NCBI GenBank assembly: GCA_009360345.1
Contig: SPDP01000003.1
Location: 62,001-126,000 of the forward strand
Direction of reading: 5' to 3'
DNA length: 64,000 nt
Origin: Alcaligenaceae bacterium SAGV5
Lineage (GTDB): Bacteria > Pseudomonadota > Gammaproteobacteria > Burkholderiales > Burkholderiaceae_B
Shown here: positions 61,095-64,000 of the stretch, one piece after another
Numbering within the stretch: position 1 is the stretch's first letter
Layout of the letters: every line of letters begins with the position of its first letter
Made by a program: the position numbers and the translations under genes
The notes under the pieces: generated by a model
Told to the model about the DNA's origin: nothing
Database searches by the model: none
What the model saw: the letters and a program-made list of their open reading frames with translations, nothing else

Positions 61095-61949
61095 ATGTTG
61101 GGATGGCTGTTTGCCCGCGGCGCCTCGAAGCAACGCGTGGAGCGGATGCAGGCTCGCATCAATCCGGAATTATGGACCCAAACGCTGGCCTCGCATGCAT
61201 TCCTCGGACGCCTGACCGGGGACGAACGCGAAGCCCTGCGGACGCGCACGGCGTGGTTCCTGGCAAGCAAGGCCATGACCGGCGCGGGCGGCCAGGTCCT
61301 GACCGACGAGATCCGCCTGTCCATCGCGGTACAAGCCTGCCTGCCCATCCTGTACCTGGATCCCGGCCTGTACGAAGGATGGTCCGAAGTCATCGTCTAC
61401 CCGAGCGGGTTCCTGATCCCCCGTTCCGACGTGGACGAGGATGGTGTCGTGCACGAATATGTCCAGGAAGCCGCCGGCGAGGCCTGGGACGGCGGCCCCG
61501 TCGTCCTGTCCTGGGAGGACGCCGGCCCAGGCCTGGAACGGCCTCCGGGCTTCAACGTGGTCATCCACGAGTTCGCCCACAAGCTCGACCTGCAACATGG
61601 CCAGGCCGACGGCATGCCCAGCCTGCACGCGCATGCCGGAATCCGGCCCAGGCTGTGGCGCGCCGTCCTGGAACGCAGCTACGACGCGTTGCTGGCCCGG
61701 CTGGAGGAAGTCGAGGCGGCCATCCCGGCCGACGTGGACCCGGAATCCGAGGAGGCGGATCACTGGTATGCCCAATTGCCGCTGGATCCGTATGCGGCCA
61801 CGGACGAGGCCGAGTTCTTCGCCGTCAGTTCCGAGGCCTTCTTCGTGCATCCCGAGCCGCTGTCGCGCGCGATGCCCGAATGGTATGCGCTGCTGACTCA
61901 TTATTACCGGCAGGATCCGCTGGGAACCGGGCCCGCGCTGCCCCGCTGA
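61095..61949 (+). CDS. mtfA: Zinc-dependent peptidase MtfA
   Basis: This cytosolic metallopeptidase in E. coli binds the glucose repressor Mlc. The zinc-binding HExxH is in VIHEFAHKLDLQHG near residues 163-176, and the further Glu ligand is probably in EAEFFAVSSEAFF. The N-terminus reads WLFARGASKQRVERMQ. I start at the ATG at 61095, giving 284 residues; the upstream frame lies in the divergent relA promoter region. It converges with ridA. Whether an Mlc-like partner exists in this organism is unknown. Confidence 0.92.
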   Translation: MLGWLFARGASKQRVERMQARINPELWTQTLASHAFLGRLTGDEREALRTRTAWFLASKAMTGAGGQVLTDEIRLSIAVQACLPILYLDPGLYEGWSEVIVYPSGFLIPRSDVDEDGVVHEYVQEAAGEAWDGGPVVLSWEDAGPGLERPPGFNVVIHEFAHKLDLQHGQADGMPSLHAHAGIRPRLWRAVLERSYDALLARLEEVEAAIPADVDPESEEADHWYAQLPLDPYAATDEAEFFAVSSEAFFVHPEPLSRAMPEWYALLTHYYRQDPLGTGPALPR

Positions 61950-61974
61950 ACGGCGGCGGCCCGGCGGATCGGGA

Positions 61975-62322
61975 TCAGGCCGCCGCGGTGACGACGATCT
62001 CGACCTTGTATTCCGGCGCGGCCAGCTTGGCCTCGACCGTGGCGCGGGCGGGCGTGTGGCCGGCCGGCACCCAGGCATCCCAGACCGAATTCATCGCGGC
62101 GAAATCGGCAATGTCGGCCAGGAAGATCTGCGCGCGCAGGATGCGGGTCTTGTCGGTGCCGGCGGCGGCCAGCAGCTTGTCGATCGCGGCCAGCACCTGG
62201 CGGGTCTGGTCCGCCGGATCCTTCGACGGATCATCGGCCACCTGTCCGGCCAGATAGGCCACGCCGCCGTGCACGACCATTTCGGACATGCGCTTGCCGA
62301 CACTGAAACGCTCGATGCTCAT
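61975..62322 (-). CDS. RidA/YjgF family protein
   Basis: Members of this family hydrolyse reactive enamine or imine intermediates from amino acid metabolism. The product has 115 residues. A start at the ATG ending at 62322 is supported by GAGGAAAA upstream. The sequence has VAYLAGQVADDPSKDPADQT and the family region RILRAQIFLADIADFAAMN, ending AAPEYKVEIVVTAAA. The catalytic Arg of canonical RidA (in the C-terminal R-x-A-V/T region) appears as TPARATVEA. It is followed upstream by a hydrolase gene on the same strand. Confidence 0.87.
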   Translation of the reverse strand: MSIERFSVGKRMSEMVVHGGVAYLAGQVADDPSKDPADQTRQVLAAIDKLLAAAGTDKTRILRAQIFLADIADFAAMNSVWDAWVPAGHTPARATVEAKLAAPEYKVEIVVTAAA

Positions 62323-62382
62323 GGAGTTTTCCTCTTTGTGGAGCAGATTCGGAGTCGCAAGCATAGCAGGCCGCGATGACCC

Positions 62383-63279
62383 CTAGCTGCGCAGAAAATC
62401 GTCCAGCAGATCCAGTTGCGCGGGCGTCATGAATGTAGGCGCATGCCCGACGCCGGCCACGTCGACGCGCCGCGCATGCGGGTTGCGGGCCAGCATCCCC
62501 GCCACGGTGTCTTCGGTGAGCAGGTCCGAATGTTCGCCGTGCACGATCAGGATGGGGCACTCGATGTTGGTGTAGACGTGCCAGAGCGTGGCCTCGGCCG
62601 CGATGGCCGTGGCGGGATCCATTGCGGCGAAGGCCTCGGCGATGGCCGGGTCGTAGTGCATCGTCCAGGGCCCGGCCGGGCCGTCGACCTGCCGCACCAC
62701 GTGCCGCGTCAACTCGTCCCATTGTTCCTCGGTATGCGGGCCGAACGAGGCCGATACGGTGCTCACGTAGGCCCGCGCCTCGTCGAAGCTGCCAAAAGCC
62801 GGCGCCTTGCCTACGTACTGCGCGATGCGAGCCAGCGCGGCCGGATCGAGGTGCGGGCCCACGTCGTTCAGCACCAGCTTGTCGATAGGCGATGCCTGCA
62901 GGCCCGCCAGCGCCATGCCGATCAGGCCGCCCAGCGAAGTCCCGAACCAGTGCAGGGTCTCGGCCTGCACACGGGCCAGGAGGGGCATCATGTCCGCCAC
63001 GTACTGCGGCACCGTGTAATAGGCCGGATTGGCGAGCCAGTCCGAACGGCCGCGGCCGACGACGTCCGGGCAGACCACCCGGTAGCGGCCGGCCAGGCGC
63101 CGCGCCAGGGTGTCGAAATCGCGGCCCGAGCGGGTCAGGCCGTGCGCGCAGACCAGCACGTGGTCGTTGGCCGGGTCCCCCCACTCCCAATACGCCATAC
63201 GGTGCAGGCCCGCCGGACTCAGGCAAGTCACGAATTCCAGGCGGGGCTGAAGAGAATCGGGCGAGGCGTCGTAATTCAT
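62383..63279 (-). CDS. Alpha/beta hydrolase
   Basis: This 298-residue protein of the alpha/beta fold has the oxyanion region VLVCAHGLTRSGRDFDTLA near residue 42, the nucleophile elbow in WFGTSLGGLIGMALAG near residue 111, the acid probably in VHGEHSDLLTEDT near residue 245, and the His in DVAGVGHAPTFM near residue 277. The start ending at 63279 restores a compact N-terminus. It lies 60 bp upstream of the RidA-like gene on the same strand and may be co-transcribed. The substrate is not predictable. Confidence 0.87.
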   Translation of the reverse strand: MNYDASPDSLQPRLEFVTCLSPAGLHRMAYWEWGDPANDHVLVCAHGLTRSGRDFDTLARRLAGRYRVVCPDVVGRGRSDWLANPAYYTVPQYVADMMPLLARVQAETLHWFGTSLGGLIGMALAGLQASPIDKLVLNDVGPHLDPAALARIAQYVGKAPAFGSFDEARAYVSTVSASFGPHTEEQWDELTRHVVRQVDGPAGPWTMHYDPAIAEAFAAMDPATAIAAEATLWHVYTNIECPILIVHGEHSDLLTEDTVAGMLARNPHARRVDVAGVGHAPTFMTPAQLDLLDDFLRS

Positions 63280-63325
63280 GAAGGCGTTCCTTGCTGGGCC
63301 GGACTCCGGATTGTAGCCAGCGCCG

Positions 63326-64000
63326 TCAAGGCGCGGCATGCCAATAGCGGCGCCTTGCCTCTCGCTCGCGCTCGACCCGGAGTCCCGCCGCATGCGAGGC
63401 GAATACCAGCGCGCCGTGGCTGTCGGTACGATGGAACACGGCGCCCGCCCCCCGCCACCGCCGCTCCGCGTCGGGGTGCGGGTGGCGATAGCGGTTCAGA
63501 TAACCCGCCTGGGCCACCGCATGCGAGGCCCGCGTGGCGTCGACCAGCGCCTGGCTGGAAGACCCCCGCGACCCGTGATGGGGTACGGCCACCACGTCGA
63601 CGGCCAGATCCGCGCCAGCCGCCAGGCCGGCTTCCTCGGCGGCGCCGATGTCGCCGGTCAGCAGCGCCGCGTGGTGGGCGCCGCGTACCCGCAGCACGCA
63701 GCTGTGCGCATTGCGCTGCCGCGGCGGGACCTCGCCTGCCGGCGAGGCCGGATGCAGAAACGCGAACTCCACGCCATCCAGCGTCCACCGCTGCCCGGCG
63801 GCACAGCGCGAGAAGGCGGCCTGCCCCAAGCCCGCGGGCACCAGGTCGTAGGATGCGTGTACCTGGAAAACGGGCAAGGCCGCGAGCACCGAACGCAGCC
63901 CGCCCGCATGATCCGCGTCCGCGTGGGACACCACCACATGCTCCAGCCTGCGGATGCCTCGCGCCCGCAGATAGGGCCAGACGACGCGCCCGCCGGCATC
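63326..64000 (-). CDS. comEC: DNA uptake protein ComEC/Rec2, C-terminal metallo-hydrolase part
   Basis: This frame is open to the window edge, so only the last 224 residues are present. They belong to the metallo-beta-lactamase-like domain at the C-terminus of ComEC: VVVSHADADHAGGLRSV carries the HxDxDH metal motif, ALLTGDIGAAEEAGL the following Asp, and VVAVPHHGSRGSSSQALV the downstream His residues. ComEC forms the inner-membrane channel for transforming DNA, and this domain is thought to degrade the non-transported strand. The membrane part lies beyond 64000. A separate MBL-fold protein is possible but less likely. Confidence 0.85.
   Translation of the reverse strand, partial: DAGGRVVWPYLRARGIRRLEHVVVSHADADHAGGLRSVLAALPVFQVHASYDLVPAGLGQAAFSRCAAGQRWTLDGVEFAFLHPASPAGEVPPRQRNAHSCVLRVRGAHHAALLTGDIGAAEEAGLAAGADLAVDVVAVPHHGSRGSSSQALVDATRASHAVAQAGYLNRYRHPHPDAERRWRGAGAVFHRTDSHGALVFASHAAGLRVEREREARRRYWHAAP

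Overview
The window is 64 kb of high-GC chromosomal sequence (not counted, but GC-rich at most third positions) from a betaproteobacterium, most likely Bordetella, Achromobacter or a close Alcaligenaceae relative. The reasons are the protein style of the nuo operon, a bhuTUV-like haem transporter, a RisA/RisS-type OmpR/EnvZ pair, separate RelA and SpoT proteins, and a recurring GC-rich intergenic repeat. The genus is inferred from remembered family features; no database search was run. Nearly all genes are core functions. I found no rRNA, tRNA, CRISPR array, insertion sequence or prophage. No gene-free stretch exceeds 300 bases; the longest (about 280 bp, 51670-51948) holds a repeat copy and a promoter.

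Layout. (1) 1-11894: the end of nuoD, then nuoE to nuoN, encoding most of respiratory complex I, followed by a DUF2818 membrane protein and a Nudix hydrolase. (2) 12850-16126, minus: a ketopantoate reductase-like protein and malate synthase G. (3) 16367-19829: haem oxygenase plus a haem ABC importer (bhuTUV type). (4) 19842-23823: electron-transfer flavoprotein:quinone oxidoreductase, the two subunits of a 3-oxoacid CoA-transferase, and an exported protein of unknown function. (5) 24028-28292: pyrG, kdsA, eno, ftsB. (6) 28306-37629: a lone TadE-like protein, Hsp33, a ferritin-like DUF455 protein, an acyl-CoA ligase, a hydrolase, a PHP phosphoesterase, greB, then spoT and rpoZ. (7) 37665-38182: gmk without its 5' third, abutting what looks like the last codons of map. 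(8) 38193-44085: glnD, glgP, a beta-class GST. (9) 44113-51669, minus: methylthioinosine/methylthioadenosine phosphorylase, ligA, zipA, smc. (10) 51949-56505: queF, lplT, then udg, rimI, tsaB and a small membrane protein on the minus strand. (11) 56627-64000: ompR/risA, envZ/risS, relA, mtfA, ridA, an alpha/beta hydrolase and the 3' end of comEC.

Functional links. The nuo genes and the ETF:quinone oxidoreductase both feed the quinone pool. The CoA-transferase and malate synthase G belong to acid and two-carbon metabolism. The haem oxygenase precedes the importer that would supply its substrate. SpoT and RelA together would set (p)ppGpp levels. rpoZ lies in the gmk-rpoZ-spoT arrangement common in proteobacteria.

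The most important observation is the break at about 38150. Two genes that are normally intact, and essential in E. coli, are both cut there with no mobile element visible. This is either a misassembly or a real rearrangement, with intact copies elsewhere. The second is a three-copy intergenic repeat whose hairpin shows compensatory base changes; one copy separates the two CoA-transferase genes. I did not find a convincing new multi-gene system.
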